Shown in pieces: positions 1 through 7,165 of a stretch of 64,000 nucleotides of DNA; position 1 is the stretch's first letter; every line of letters begins with the position of its first letter. Made by a program: the position numbers and the translations under genes. The notes under the pieces are model-generated. The model saw only the letters and a list, made by a program, of their open reading frames with translations. It was not told the origin of the DNA and did not search any database. Location of the stretch: NCBI RefSeq assembly GCF_005876855.1, contig NZ_QLAE01000026.1, positions 1 to 64,000 of the forward strand, given 5' to 3'. The stretch comes from Stutzerimonas nosocomialis (GTDB lineage Bacteria > Pseudomonadota > Gammaproteobacteria > Pseudomonadales > Pseudomonadaceae).

Positions 1-92
1 TCAGTCTTACCTCACAAGCACCCACACGAATTGCTTGATTCAGTTGTTAAAGAGCGTTTCGATCAAGTCTTTCGTCTCAACCGAGGCCGCGC
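1..92 (-). other. 5' leader of a ribosomal RNA operon (16S gene lies off the left edge)
   Basis: Read on the minus strand, this stretch matches the leader that precedes 16S rRNA in Pseudomonas: a boxA antiterminator, then sequence containing AAGCAATTCGTGTGGGTGC and running to the window edge. Two strong promoters sit directly upstream and point the same way, which argues for the operon leader and not the 16S-23S spacer. The mature 16S gene is not in the window. The identification of the leader rests on memory of Pseudomonas rrn leaders; the promoters and boxA are seen directly. Confidence 0.8.
45..56 (-). promoter_or_regulatory. boxA antitermination element of the rRNA leader
   Basis: The minus strand reads CGCTCTTTAACA, a match to the boxA consensus GCTCTTTAACA bound by NusB/NusE in rRNA antitermination complexes. 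It lies about 40 bp downstream of the proximal promoter -10, as expected for an rrn leader. Confidence 0.85.
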
Positions 93-120
93 ATTCTACA
101 GCAGCCTTTCTTACTGTCAA
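93..120 (-). promoter_or_regulatory. rRNA promoter, proximal (P2-like)
   Basis: On the minus strand a perfect -35 TTGACA (115-120) and a -10 TAGAAT (93-98) are separated by 16 bp. A GC-rich discriminator (GCGCGGCC) follows the -10, typical of stringently controlled rRNA promoters, and A/T-rich sequence upstream of the -35 (about 121-145) resembles an UP element. Confidence 0.85.
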
Positions 121-198
121 GCTGTTTTTCGAAAATCTCTTTTCATTTCAACAGCTTACCGCTTTAGCGAGCCGGTGGCCGCTGCAGCGAGGAGGCGA

Positions 199-226
199 AT
201 AATACAGGCTTCAAAAATGGTGTCAA
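199..226 (-). promoter_or_regulatory. rRNA promoter, distal (P1-like)
   Basis: A second minus-strand promoter with -35 TTGACA (221-226), 16-bp spacer and -10 TATTAT (199-204) lies about 105 bp upstream of the first. A GC-rich stretch follows the -10. The two promoters are tandem and point into the same leader. Confidence 0.75.
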
Positions 227-261
227 CGCCCTTTTGGAAAAAAGACGCGTGCCGTTTCGCC

Positions 262-293
262 GGCCTGTCTAGGTGGCGCCAGCCAGACAGGCC
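262..293. repeat. 32-bp palindrome between the rRNA promoters and the glyoxalase gene
   Basis: Arms GGCCTGTCT (262-270) and AGACAGGCC (285-293) are perfect inverted repeats, and the spacer itself contains the palindrome TGGCGCCA (274-281). There is no T-tract, so it is not an obvious terminator. It sits between divergent transcription units and could be an operator or an insulating hairpin. Confidence 0.6.
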
Positions 294-373
294 TTCCGTT
301 CCTCTACTATAGGGAGGACGCAACCGCGGCCCCGCCGCGGCCCGCCCCAATCGAAGGACCAGGCAGACGAACC

Positions 374-760
374 ATGCCGTGCCTCAACGCTCTCCATCAC
401 GTGGCGCTGATCTGTTCGGACTACCCACGCTCCAGGCACTTCTATACCGAGTTGCTGGGTCTTGAGGTCATCGCCGAAACCTACCGTGCCGAGCGCGACT
501 CCTGGAAGCTGGACCTGAAGGTGGGCGACGCCCAGCTCGAGTTGTTCAGCTTCCCCGGTGCGCCACCGCGGCCTTCCCGGCCCGAGGCTCAGGGGCTGCG
601 GCATCTGGCCTTTGCCGTGGACGATCTCGACGCGACCCTGGCGCTGCTCGATGCCCGCGGGATAGAAACCGAAGCGGTGCGCCTCGATCCGCTCACGGGG
701 CGGCGCTTCACCTTCTTCGCCGATCCGGACGGCTTGCCGCTGGAACTCTACGAGCGCTGA
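374..760 (+). CDS. gloA2: Glyoxalase I-like VOC-fold metalloprotein (YaeR/GloA2 type)
   Basis: A 128-residue single-module vicinal-oxygen-chelate protein. The start HHVALICSD and the motifs LELFSFP, LRHLAFAVDD and LPLELYE carry the His/Glu metal ligands of the fold, and DPDG precedes the last strand. It is closest to the YaeR family of glyoxalase-like metalloproteins of E. coli. The family resembles lactoylglutathione lyase, but the true substrate is not settled, so methylglyoxal detoxification is only a suggestion. It is the first gene right of the rRNA promoters and reads away from them. The PhzF-family gene follows 45 bp downstream on the same strand. Confidence 0.85.
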   Translation: MPCLNALHHVALICSDYPRSRHFYTELLGLEVIAETYRAERDSWKLDLKVGDAQLELFSFPGAPPRPSRPEAQGLRHLAFAVDDLDATLALLDARGIETEAVRLDPLTGRRFTFFADPDGLPLELYER

Positions 761-805
761 CGCGCCATGCCCGATCACAACCGCCCACCACACGCAGGAG
801 AGCCC

Positions 806-1681
806 ATGCGAAAGCGCCGCTTCAGACAGGTCGACGTGTTCACCCGCCAACCCTACCTGGGCAATCCCCTGGCGGTGATCCTCGACGCCGAGGGGCTCGA
901 TGGCGAACAGATGCAGGCCATCGCCCGCTGGACGAACCTGGCGGAAACCACTTTCGTGCTTCCTCCGAGCGACCCGCAGGCCGATTACCGGGTGCGCATC
1001 TTTTCGCCGGACACCGAATTTCCCTTCGCCGGGCACCCCACGCTCGGAACCTGCCATGCGCTGCTCGAAGCGGGCGTACTGCCCAAGACGACGGACCGGT
1101 GGGTGCAGGAATGCGGCGTCGGGCTGGTCGAGGTGGCGCGCATGCCCGACGATTCGCTGTCCTTCGCCGCGCCACAGGCAGCGTTGCTGCCGCTCGACGA
1201 AGCCATTCGCGGCGAGCTTGCCCTGGCTCTCGGTACGGATCAGCTGAGCGCCCGGCTCCCCAGCATGGTGGTGGACATGGGCATCCGCTGGCTGGTGGTG
1301 CGGATCGACTCGGCCGACGCCTGCCTGGCTGTGCGGGCCGATCCCGCCCGGCTGAGCGAGCTGACCGCGCGCTGCAACGTCGCGGGCGTCGCGCTCTACG
1401 GACCCAGCGCGCAGGGCGAATCCAGCACCTATGAATTGAGGGCGCTGCTCGCCGAGCAGGGCAGGCTGTCCGAGGACCCGGTCACCGGGAGCGCCAACGC
1501 CTGCCTCGCCCGGGTCCTGCAAAGCCAGGGCTTTCCCGACCCGGGTACCCAGGAGGGCTACCGCGTACGACAGGGCACGGCGCTCAGGCGCAACGGCCAG
1601 GTGTCCGTACGCTATGTCGAACAGACGCCCTGGATCGGCGGCCACAGCCTGACGCTGGTCCAGGGTACGCTCATCGCGTGA
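806..1681 (+). CDS. PhzF family epimerase/isomerase
   Basis: A 291-residue protein with the diaminopimelate-epimerase-like double fold of the PhzF family. It starts RQVDVFTRQPYLGNP, carries the catalytic Glu in NLAETTF (about residue 48), the GHPTLGT turn, and SEDPVTGSANACLA in the second half, all family hallmarks. No phenazine genes are nearby, so this is a stand-alone PhzF-like isomerase of unknown substrate. The start at 806 is preferred over an in-frame ATG at 767 because AGGAG (796-800) lies 5 nt upstream. It may be co-transcribed with the glyoxalase-like gene. Confidence 0.85.
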   Translation: MRKRRFRQVDVFTRQPYLGNPLAVILDAEGLDGEQMQAIARWTNLAETTFVLPPSDPQADYRVRIFSPDTEFPFAGHPTLGTCHALLEAGVLPKTTDRWVQECGVGLVEVARMPDDSLSFAAPQAALLPLDEAIRGELALALGTDQLSARLPSMVVDMGIRWLVVRIDSADACLAVRADPARLSELTARCNVAGVALYGPSAQGESSTYELRALLAEQGRLSEDPVTGSANACLARVLQSQGFPDPGTQEGYRVRQGTALRRNGQVSVRYVEQTPWIGGHSLTLVQGTLIA

Positions 1682-1758
1682 CACCCCATCGCCTCTGCCG
1701 CGGTAACGCAACGGGAGGAACAAAGGGCTCGACGAGTTAACAGTTCGCAGCCTCAACT

Positions 1759-1790
1759 GGCGCTTGGCGATGACAGGATCACCAAGCGCC
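1759..1790. repeat. Inverted repeat upstream of the phosphatase gene
   Basis: GGCGCTTGG (1759-1767) and CCAAGCGCC (1782-1790) can form a 9-bp stem with a 14-nt loop between the PhzF gene and the phosphatase gene. No U-run follows, so it is only a possible weak terminator for the upstream pair. Confidence 0.4.
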
Positions 1791-1851
1791 CGCATGATTG
1801 GCTTTTAGCCCGCATGCCGACGGACGGCGCTCGAAGAAGGAACTGACCCGC

Positions 1852-2622
1852 ATGCTCCGTACCCCAGTCCACACGATGCTCGACTGCGCAGCACTGAGCT
1901 CGCCTGGCCGTGTCCGCGACCACAACGAAGACGCCCTGCTCGATTGCCCGGAGCTGGGGCTGTGGGCGATCGCGGACGGCATGGGCGGGCACCAGCGCGG
2001 CGAGGTCGCCAGCGCCCTGGCGTTGCAGACCCTGCAGGAGGAAGTGGCGCAGGGGGAAGGGCTCGAGGAAGCGATCCACACCGCCAATCAGGCCATCCTG
2101 CAGGCCGCCGATGGCGAAGGCATGGGCACCACGCTGGTGGCGGCCCAGTTCGACGGCGCCCTGTACCGGATCGCCTGGGTCGGCGACAGCCGCGCCTACC
2201 GGGTAAGCGCAGACGCCATCGAGCCGCTCAGCCGTGACCACAGCTGGGTGCAGGCGATGATCGATGCCGGCCAGCTCGACGCCGACGCCGCCCGCCATCA
2301 TCCCCGGCGCAACGTCATCTTCCAGTGCCTGGGGCGCGAGGAATCCCTGGAGGTCGGCGAAATCAGCGGCACGCTGCAGCCGGACGAGGTGCTGTTGCTG
2401 TGCAGCGACGGGCTGAGCGGGGAGCTCACCGACGCCCAGATCCACGAGCAATGTCTCGCCGCCGCCAGCCTGGAGGACATGGTGGTGCAGCTGGTTCGCA
2501 GCGCCAACGACGCCGGCGGGCGGGACAACATTTCCTGCATCGTGCTCGCCATGCCGTCGCCGCCGAGCGAGTCCCGCCCCATGCGCTTGCTCGACAAGCT
2601 GCTCAAACCCCTCAAGCCGTAA
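1852..2622 (+). CDS. PP2C-family serine/threonine phosphatase (Stp1/PppA-like)
   Basis: A 256-residue PPM/PP2C phosphatase. All metal-site motifs are present: VRDHNEDALL (first Asp), ADGMGGHQRGE, GMGTTLVAA, VGDSRAYR, LLLCSDGLSGEL and GRDNISCIV. There is no membrane segment, so it acts in the cytoplasm. It is the first gene of a tight three-gene set with a Ser/Thr kinase and an FHA protein, and by family knowledge it would dephosphorylate the kinase or its targets. The ATG at 1852 begins MLRTPV as in related phosphatases; a TTG at 1798 in the same frame is possible but would add a tail with no family counterpart. Confidence 0.9.
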   Translation: MLRTPVHTMLDCAALSSPGRVRDHNEDALLDCPELGLWAIADGMGGHQRGEVASALALQTLQEEVAQGEGLEEAIHTANQAILQAADGEGMGTTLVAAQFDGALYRIAWVGDSRAYRVSADAIEPLSRDHSWVQAMIDAGQLDADAARHHPRRNVIFQCLGREESLEVGEISGTLQPDEVLLLCSDGLSGELTDAQIHEQCLAAASLEDMVVQLVRSANDAGGRDNISCIVLAMPSPPSESRPMRLLDKLLKPLKP

Positions 2623-2638
2623 CGGACCGAGTTCAGTC

Positions 2639-4174
2639 ATGACCGAACGGATGCTAGAAATCACCGGCTACCGCGTACACGGCAGGCTCGGCAAGGGCGG
2701 GATGGCCGAGGTCTATCTCGCCACCCAGCTTTCGCTGCACCGCGAGGTCGCGGTCAAGGTGCTGCTCGACGCGCAGGACCAGGCCTTCGCGCAGCGCTTC
2801 ATTCGCGAAGGGCACATCGTCGCCTCGCTGCGCCATCCGGCGATCATCACCATCCATGACATCGGCCAGCTCGACGATGGCCGCCATTACCTGGCGATGG
2901 AATACGTCGCCGGTGGTGACCTGGCTCGACACAAGGGCGAGGTGTTCGCGCCGCAACAGGCGCTCGAGATCATTCGCCAGGTGGCCGCGGGCCTTGCGGT
3001 CGTGCACGAAAAGGGCCTGGTGCACCGGGACATCAAGCCGGCCAACATCCTCTTCCGCGAAGACGGCAGCGTGGTGATCACCGATTTCGGCGTGGCCAAG
3101 GACCTGGAACTGGACAACGAGCTGACCCAGTACGGCATCGCCGTCGGCAGCCCGGCCTACAGCAGCCCGGAGCAGGCCCGTTGCGAACCGCTCGACGCCC
3201 GCAGTGACATCTACAGCCTCGGGGTGATCCTGCTGGAGATGCTCACCGGCAACAATCCCTACCGCGGCAACAGCTACACCCAGACCGTGCTCAACCATGT
3301 GCAGATGCCCGCCCCGACGCTGCCCGCCGCGCTCGCCAGCCTGCAGCCGCTGCTGCAGCGCATGCTGGCCAAGGCGCCAGAGGCGCGCTTCGCCGATTGC
3401 CGCGAGTTGCTGGCCGCGATCGAGGCGCTGAGCGATGCGGACCAGGACCTGACCCGCATCGCCCCCGCCGTGAAAGTTCCCCCGACGGCGCCGGTGCGGC
3501 GCTCCGCTGCCCGGCGCCTGTCCGTCGTCGCGCTCGGCCTGGTGCTCGCGACCCTCGCAGGGCTCGGCGGCTACCAGTGGCACAAGCACGCCCGCATCGC
3601 CGAGCTGCTGGGCCATGGCGAGACCAGGCTGGCCGAAGGCCGGCTGCTGTCCCCGCCGCAGGACAATGCCGACCATTATTTCCGCCAGGCGCTGCTGCTC
3701 GATGCGGACAATGCCCAGGCGCAGCAGGGCCTGGCCCGGGTGCTCGAAGCGCGCATCGAGCAGGACCTGGCGCTGGCTGCCCAGCGCCTGTCCGAGGAGC
3801 GCCTGCTGCTGCCCGAGGACGACAGCGCCGTCCATTACTACCGCAAGGTGCTGGGCTGGTCGCCCGACAACCCCATCGCACTGGCCGGGCTGGCCGAGGT
3901 GGTGCGGCGTTACATCGGTCTGGCCGAGGGCGCCTACGCACGGCGCGAACATGCGCTGGCCAACGAGTACATCCTGCAGGGCCTGGAGACCGCACCGGAC
4001 GATCCCCGCCTGCTGGCGCTGCGAGACCGCCACCTGCAGCGCGTCGCCGAGACCCGCACGCCAGCCGCCGCGCCGCGCTCCGCCTCCCGGCCGAATGCGC
4101 CACGCACCGCGACCCGCGCCGCCGAGCCCGCGCCGAATCCGGTGAAGCGCCTGTGGAACAACCTTTTCAACTGA
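2639..4174 (+). CDS. Membrane-anchored Hanks-type Ser/Thr protein kinase with C-terminal repeat domain (PpkA/Stk1-like)
   Basis: A 511-residue protein. The kinase domain (about 10-265) has every key residue: glycine loop GKGGMAEVY, catalytic Lys40 in AVKVL, HRDIKPAN with Asp131, DFG at 149-151, and SPEQ in the activation segment. An Ala/Pro/Arg linker leads to one membrane segment (about 294-313). The C-terminal part (about 320-460), presumably periplasmic, holds two TPR-like repeats, each pairing an LL-P motif with a YYR/YFR helix. It begins 16 nt after the phosphatase stop. Kinase, phosphatase and FHA reader form one phospho-signalling unit. In other pseudomonads such trios are often tied to type VI secretion, but no secretion genes are nearby here. 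Confidence 0.9.
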   Translation: MTERMLEITGYRVHGRLGKGGMAEVYLATQLSLHREVAVKVLLDAQDQAFAQRFIREGHIVASLRHPAIITIHDIGQLDDGRHYLAMEYVAGGDLARHKGEVFAPQQALEIIRQVAAGLAVVHEKGLVHRDIKPANILFREDGSVVITDFGVAKDLELDNELTQYGIAVGSPAYSSPEQARCEPLDARSDIYSLGVILLEMLTGNNPYRGNSYTQTVLNHVQMPAPTLPAALASLQPLLQRMLAKAPEARFADCRELLAAIEALSDADQDLTRIAPAVKVPPTAPVRRSAARRLSVVALGLVLATLAGLGGYQWHKHARIAELLGHGETRLAEGRLLSPPQDNADHYFRQALLLDADNAQAQQGLARVLEARIEQDLALAAQRLSEERLLLPEDDSAVHYYRKVLGWSPDNPIALAGLAEVVRRYIGLAEGAYARREHALANEYILQGLETAPDDPRLLALRDRHLQRVAETRTPAAAPRSASRPNAPRTATRAAEPAPNPVKRLWNNLFN

Positions 4175-4213
4175 ACCCTTTTTGCAGCGATACCGCCGAG
4201 GTAGACGTCAGTC

Positions 4214-5074
4214 ATGCTCAAGATTCATTTCGTGGACAACCGTCAGGGCCCCGTCTGGCTCGCCGACGAACGCTTCACCATCGGCCAGGACAGCCGCAAC
4301 GACCTGGTGATCGACGACCCTGAGGTCGGCCCGTTCCACGCCGAGATACGCCAGGAACACGGCTTCTATTACCTCACCGACATCGGTTCGCAGAGCGGCA
4401 CCTACGTCAACGACGAAAAGATCGGCGCCCGCTTCCAGATCCGCTCCGGTGACCGCGTGCGCCTGGGCGGTGTGGCACTGGACTTCATCGATCCGGCCAA
4501 GGCCGCCTCGAAGACCGGCCCGGCGCCGCGCTGGCTGCTGCAGGTGATCCAGGGCGAGAACCAGGGCCACAAGTATCACGTGATCGGCTCGATGACCTTC
4601 GGCCGCTCGGTGAAGTGCGAGCTCTGCTTCAGCGACCCGGAGCTGTCGCGGCGACACGCCGAGTTCTACCTCAAGGGCGACGTGCTGGAGGTCAAGGACC
4701 TGGCATCGGCCAACGGCATATTGGTCAACCAGCAGAAGGTGACCACCGCGGTGCTGCAACCGGGCGACCAGATCCAGCTCGGCTCGGTCACCCTGCTGGT
4801 GATCGGGCCCAAGGTGCAGGTGCCGCAGGCGATCGACGAAGACGCGACGGTCTTCGTGCAGGCGGTCGAGCTGCCCAAACCCGAGCAAGCGGAAAAACCC
4901 GAGAAACCGAAGGCGCCGCGGCGCCCACACACGCCCAATCCGCTACGGGCGGCCACGCCGAGAAACGCCGAGCCCAGCGTGGCGACCCGCTCGGTCAGCC
5001 GGCGCTGGCCCGCGGTGCTGGCAGGTGCCGTGGTGCTGATCGCCGCTGCGCTGGCGCTGCCGCAGCTGCTGTAA
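4214..5074 (+). CDS. Tandem FHA-domain protein with C-terminal membrane anchor
   Basis: A 286-residue protein with two forkhead-associated domains (about 3-95 and 112-200), a charged Pro/Lys-rich linker and a C-terminal hydrophobic anchor (about 265-284). The second domain is canonical: GRS, SRRH and SANGILVN supply the phosphothreonine-binding Arg, Ser, His and Asn. The first has GQD in place of GR, GPFH in place of SRxH, and SQSGTYVN in place of SxNGT, so its phosphopeptide pocket looks degenerate. It follows the kinase by 39 nt and is the natural reader of that kinase. The tail anchor would hold it at the membrane beside the kinase. Confidence 0.9.
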   Translation: MLKIHFVDNRQGPVWLADERFTIGQDSRNDLVIDDPEVGPFHAEIRQEHGFYYLTDIGSQSGTYVNDEKIGARFQIRSGDRVRLGGVALDFIDPAKAASKTGPAPRWLLQVIQGENQGHKYHVIGSMTFGRSVKCELCFSDPELSRRHAEFYLKGDVLEVKDLASANGILVNQQKVTTAVLQPGDQIQLGSVTLLVIGPKVQVPQAIDEDATVFVQAVELPKPEQAEKPEKPKAPRRPHTPNPLRAATPRNAEPSVATRSVSRRWPAVLAGAVVLIAAALALPQLL

Positions 5075-5080
5075 GCGAGG

Positions 5081-5293
5081 CTAGCGTCCCAGCCAGTCGA
5101 TGACTTCGACGACCAACAGGACGCCGCCGCCGAGGGTCAGCAGTACGCCCAGCGCGCAACGAACGAGCCGCGCCGGGCGCAGCCGAGGGCGTCGGCCGGC
5201 GTCCGGCGGGTCGGTGCCTATCCGTGGCAGGATGAAGACGCCTGCGTCATTCAGGCCATCGCCGCCTGGTAACGGCGTTGTACCTCGGGCCAA
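5081..5293 (-). CDS. Possible small membrane protein downstream of sodA
   Basis: An open frame of up to 70 codons on the minus strand. It ends in a plausible membrane helix ([20 protein letters not shown]) after an Arg/Pro-rich N-terminal part. There is no ATG. The best start is a TTG at 5293, with AAGG 7 nt upstream, and it would overlap the 3' end of sodA by 43 nt. No homologue is recognised. The hydrophobic segment and the position in an otherwise empty 175-bp gap are the only arguments for it. Confidence 0.3.
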   Translation of the reverse strand: MARGTTPLPGGDGLNDAGVFILPRIGTDPPDAGRRPRLRPARLVRCALGVLLTLGGGVLLVVEVIDWLGR

Positions 5294-5862
5294 TTGATCA
5301 CCTTGTAGAAGGCGCCGATGTATTCCGGACGCCGGTTCTGATAGCGCAGATAGTAGGCGTGCTCCCAGACGTCCAGCCCGAGGATCGGCGTATTGCCGTG
5401 CATCAGCGGGCTGTCCTGGTTGCCGGTGCTCTCCACCACCAGCGTCTTTTCCGGCGTCACGCTCAGCCACGCCCAGCCGCTGCCGAAACGCGACACCGCC
5501 GCCTTGGTGAAGGCTTCCTTGAACGCTTCGAAACCGCCGAGCTGCCGATCGATCGCCTCGGCCAGCTCGCCCTCGGGCGCCGCAGGCGGGTTGACCGCCA
5601 TGACGGTCCAGAACAACGAATGGTTGGCATGGCCGCCACCCTGGTTGATCACCGCCGTGTGCAACGACTCGGGCAGCCGATCGAGCATCGTCAGCAGCTG
5701 CTCGATGGGCACGTCGACCCACTCGCTGCCCTCCAGGGCGGCGTTGAGGTTGTTGATGTAGGTCTGGTGGTGCTTGGTGTGGTGGATCTCCATGGTCTGC
5801 GCGTCGATGTGCGGCTCCAGCGCATCGTAGGCATAGGGCAAAGCAGGCAAGGTATGGGGCAT
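5251..5862 (-). CDS. sodA: Manganese superoxide dismutase
   Basis: A 203-residue Fe/Mn superoxide dismutase that converts superoxide to oxygen and hydrogen peroxide in the cytoplasm. The metal ligands sit in [15 protein letters not shown] and DVWEHAYY. The GGGHANHS stretch and the second-sphere Gln in GNQDSPL mark the manganese type, close to SodM of P. aeruginosa. The ATG begins one base after the stop of the upstream orfX, so the two are translated from one message. In P. aeruginosa the corresponding operon (fagA-fumC-orfX-sodM) is Fur-repressed. Here fagA and fumC are absent, but a Fur-like site precedes orfX. Confidence 0.95.
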   Translation of the reverse strand: MPHTLPALPYAYDALEPHIDAQTMEIHHTKHHQTYINNLNAALEGSEWVDVPIEQLLTMLDRLPESLHTAVINQGGGHANHSLFWTVMAVNPPAAPEGELAEAIDRQLGGFEAFKEAFTKAAVSRFGSGWAWLSVTPEKTLVVESTGNQDSPLMHGNTPILGLDVWEHAYYLRYQNRRPEYIGAFYKVINWPEVQRRYQAAMA

Positions 5863-5863
5863 G

Positions 5864-6325
5864 TCAGTGGACTCCGTGAAAGGGACCGTTCTGCATCAGC
5901 GCCTGGCGTTGCAGCAGTTGCGCCAGCGGGTGGCGGCTGCCCTTGAGCAGACGCAGGGTCCGTGGGTAATGACCGTGGCGCGCGACGAAACCCAGCAGCT
6001 CGCGGTAGCTGTGCCCGCTGTGGCGAAGCACGGCCTGACGCAGCGCCGGTGACAGGCGCTCGTCGACGAGGCTCTCGAGCAGTCGCTCATGGATGGCGCA
6101 CAGGTACTCGGCGCTTTCCTCGGGCTGCTCCAGGCGCAGGTGGACGTCAGCCAGGTTGTGGTGGGAGATCACATAGGCGGCCACCGCCTCGTCCGGATCG
6201 GGCCAGCGATCGAACAGCACCTGGGCCAGGGCCAGCGCCTGCAGGTAATGCTCGCGGGCGTCGACGTAGTCGCCCTGGGCGAAATAGTGGTTGGCCAGCT
6301 CGATGGTGCGTTTCCAGTGCTGCAT
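5864..6325 (-). CDS. OrfX-type tetratricopeptide-like protein of the iron-regulated sodA operon
   Basis: A 153-residue soluble, helix-rich protein that starts [15 protein letters not shown] and has TPR-like helices such as [14 protein letters not shown]. It matches the uncharacterised OrfX (PA4469-like) protein between fumC and sodM in P. aeruginosa. The start at 6325 has AGGAG about 8 nt upstream; longer in-frame extensions would run into the Fur-like site. It is translationally coupled to sodA. Its biochemical role is unknown; the linkage suggests a part in the Mn-SOD response to iron limitation. Confidence 0.8.
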   Translation of the reverse strand: MQHWKRTIELANHYFAQGDYVDAREHYLQALALAQVLFDRWPDPDEAVAAYVISHHNLADVHLRLEQPEESAEYLCAIHERLLESLVDERLSPALRQAVLRHSGHSYRELLGFVARHGHYPRTLRLLKGSRHPLAQLLQRQALMQNGPFHGVH

Positions 6326-6399
6326 GATCGATCTCCTGGACGCATGGCGCGCAGTGGATGGATGCGTTACCTGTGCAGAGCCTGCACCGACAAGCTCAT

Positions 6400-6418
6400 G
6401 CGAATGAGATTGATTATT
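6400..6418 (-). promoter_or_regulatory. Candidate Fur box upstream of orfX-sodA
   Basis: The minus-strand 19-mer AATAATCAATCTCATTCGC matches about 12-13 of 19 positions of the Fur consensus GATAATGATAATCATTATC, with both ATAAT and TCATT half-sites kept. It lies 75-93 bp upstream of the orfX start. Position and operon identity agree with the known Fur repression of sodM in P. aeruginosa. Confidence 0.6.
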
Positions 6419-6555
6419 AAATCCATGGATCAGCGAATACAAGCGTTATCGGCGCTGCCCGACGAGATGTCGCCGCGCCGGGGAATCATCCCCGCGCGAA
6501 GCATCCAATGCTGAACAGGCGCCCCGACGTGGCGCCCCCCGGCACAGGAGACCCC

Positions 6556-7128
6556 ATGAGCACGGCATTCATCGGCCTGGACTACATCGTCGAAATCACC
6601 CACCCGGACGGCAAGATGGCAGCGGCCGCCGAGCAGGTGCGAGAGCGGAACGTCATCGACAACGCCAACCGAGCCCTGGCGATGGCCCGACGCAAAGGCT
6701 GGCTTAGCGTATTGGTGAAGGTCGGTTTCGAACGGGGTTATCCCAACCACCCCGCCCATTCCCGGCTGTTCGGCAAGGCCCGTGAGGCGGGCCTGCTCGA
6801 GGCGGGCAGCGCCGGCATGGCCTTCCATCCCGAACTCGATGCGGACCTGGCCGACATGGTCATCGTCAAGCCGAGGGTCAACGCCTTCTACGGCACCGGG
6901 CTGGACCCGGCCTTGCGCGCGCGGCGGATCGAGCGGGTGGTGCTGGCCGGTGTCAGCACGGCGATGGCGATCCAGAGCGCGGCCCGCGATGCCCATGACC
7001 GCGACTACGAGGTGCTGATCCTGGAGCAGGCCTGCGCCGCCGCCAGCGAGGCCGACCACCGCGACTCGATCCGCCTGCTCGACACCGTGGCCCGGGTGGT
7101 GACGCTCGAGGAACTCGAGGCACTGTGA
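6556..7128 (+). CDS. Isochorismatase-fold protein lacking the catalytic cysteine
   Basis: A 190-residue protein of the isochorismatase/nicotinamidase fold. The first catalytic Asp (FIGLDYIVEI, residue 9) and the Lys (VIVKPRVNAF) are present. The motif GVxTxxC reads GVSTAMA, so the nucleophilic Cys of the cysteine hydrolases is Ala. Loss of this Cys is also seen in true isochorismatases such as EntB and PhzD, so the protein may act on a vinyl ether or be a non-catalytic relative. No siderophore or phenazine synthesis genes adjoin it. The start has AGGAG 6 nt upstream (6545-6549). It is convergent with opgH across a repeat-rich gap. Confidence 0.8.
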   Translation: MSTAFIGLDYIVEITHPDGKMAAAAEQVRERNVIDNANRALAMARRKGWLSVLVKVGFERGYPNHPAHSRLFGKAREAGLLEAGSAGMAFHPELDADLADMVIVKPRVNAFYGTGLDPALRARRIERVVLAGVSTAMAIQSAARDAHDRDYEVLILEQACAAASEADHRDSIRLLDTVARVVTLEELEAL

Positions 7129-7165
7129 CCGCGTCGTTCCGCGTAGCGCATGCGCATCCTTTGCG

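Noticed and set aside
269-1795. Long minus-strand open frame (508 codons) opposite the glyoxalase and PhzF genes
   Set aside because: It is antisense to two well-supported genes and has no recognisable domain. Long antisense frames are expected in DNA of this GC content.
1852-5074. Type VI secretion locus suggested by the phosphatase-kinase-FHA trio
   Set aside because: No structural or effector gene of type VI secretion is present in the window, and both flanks are unrelated.
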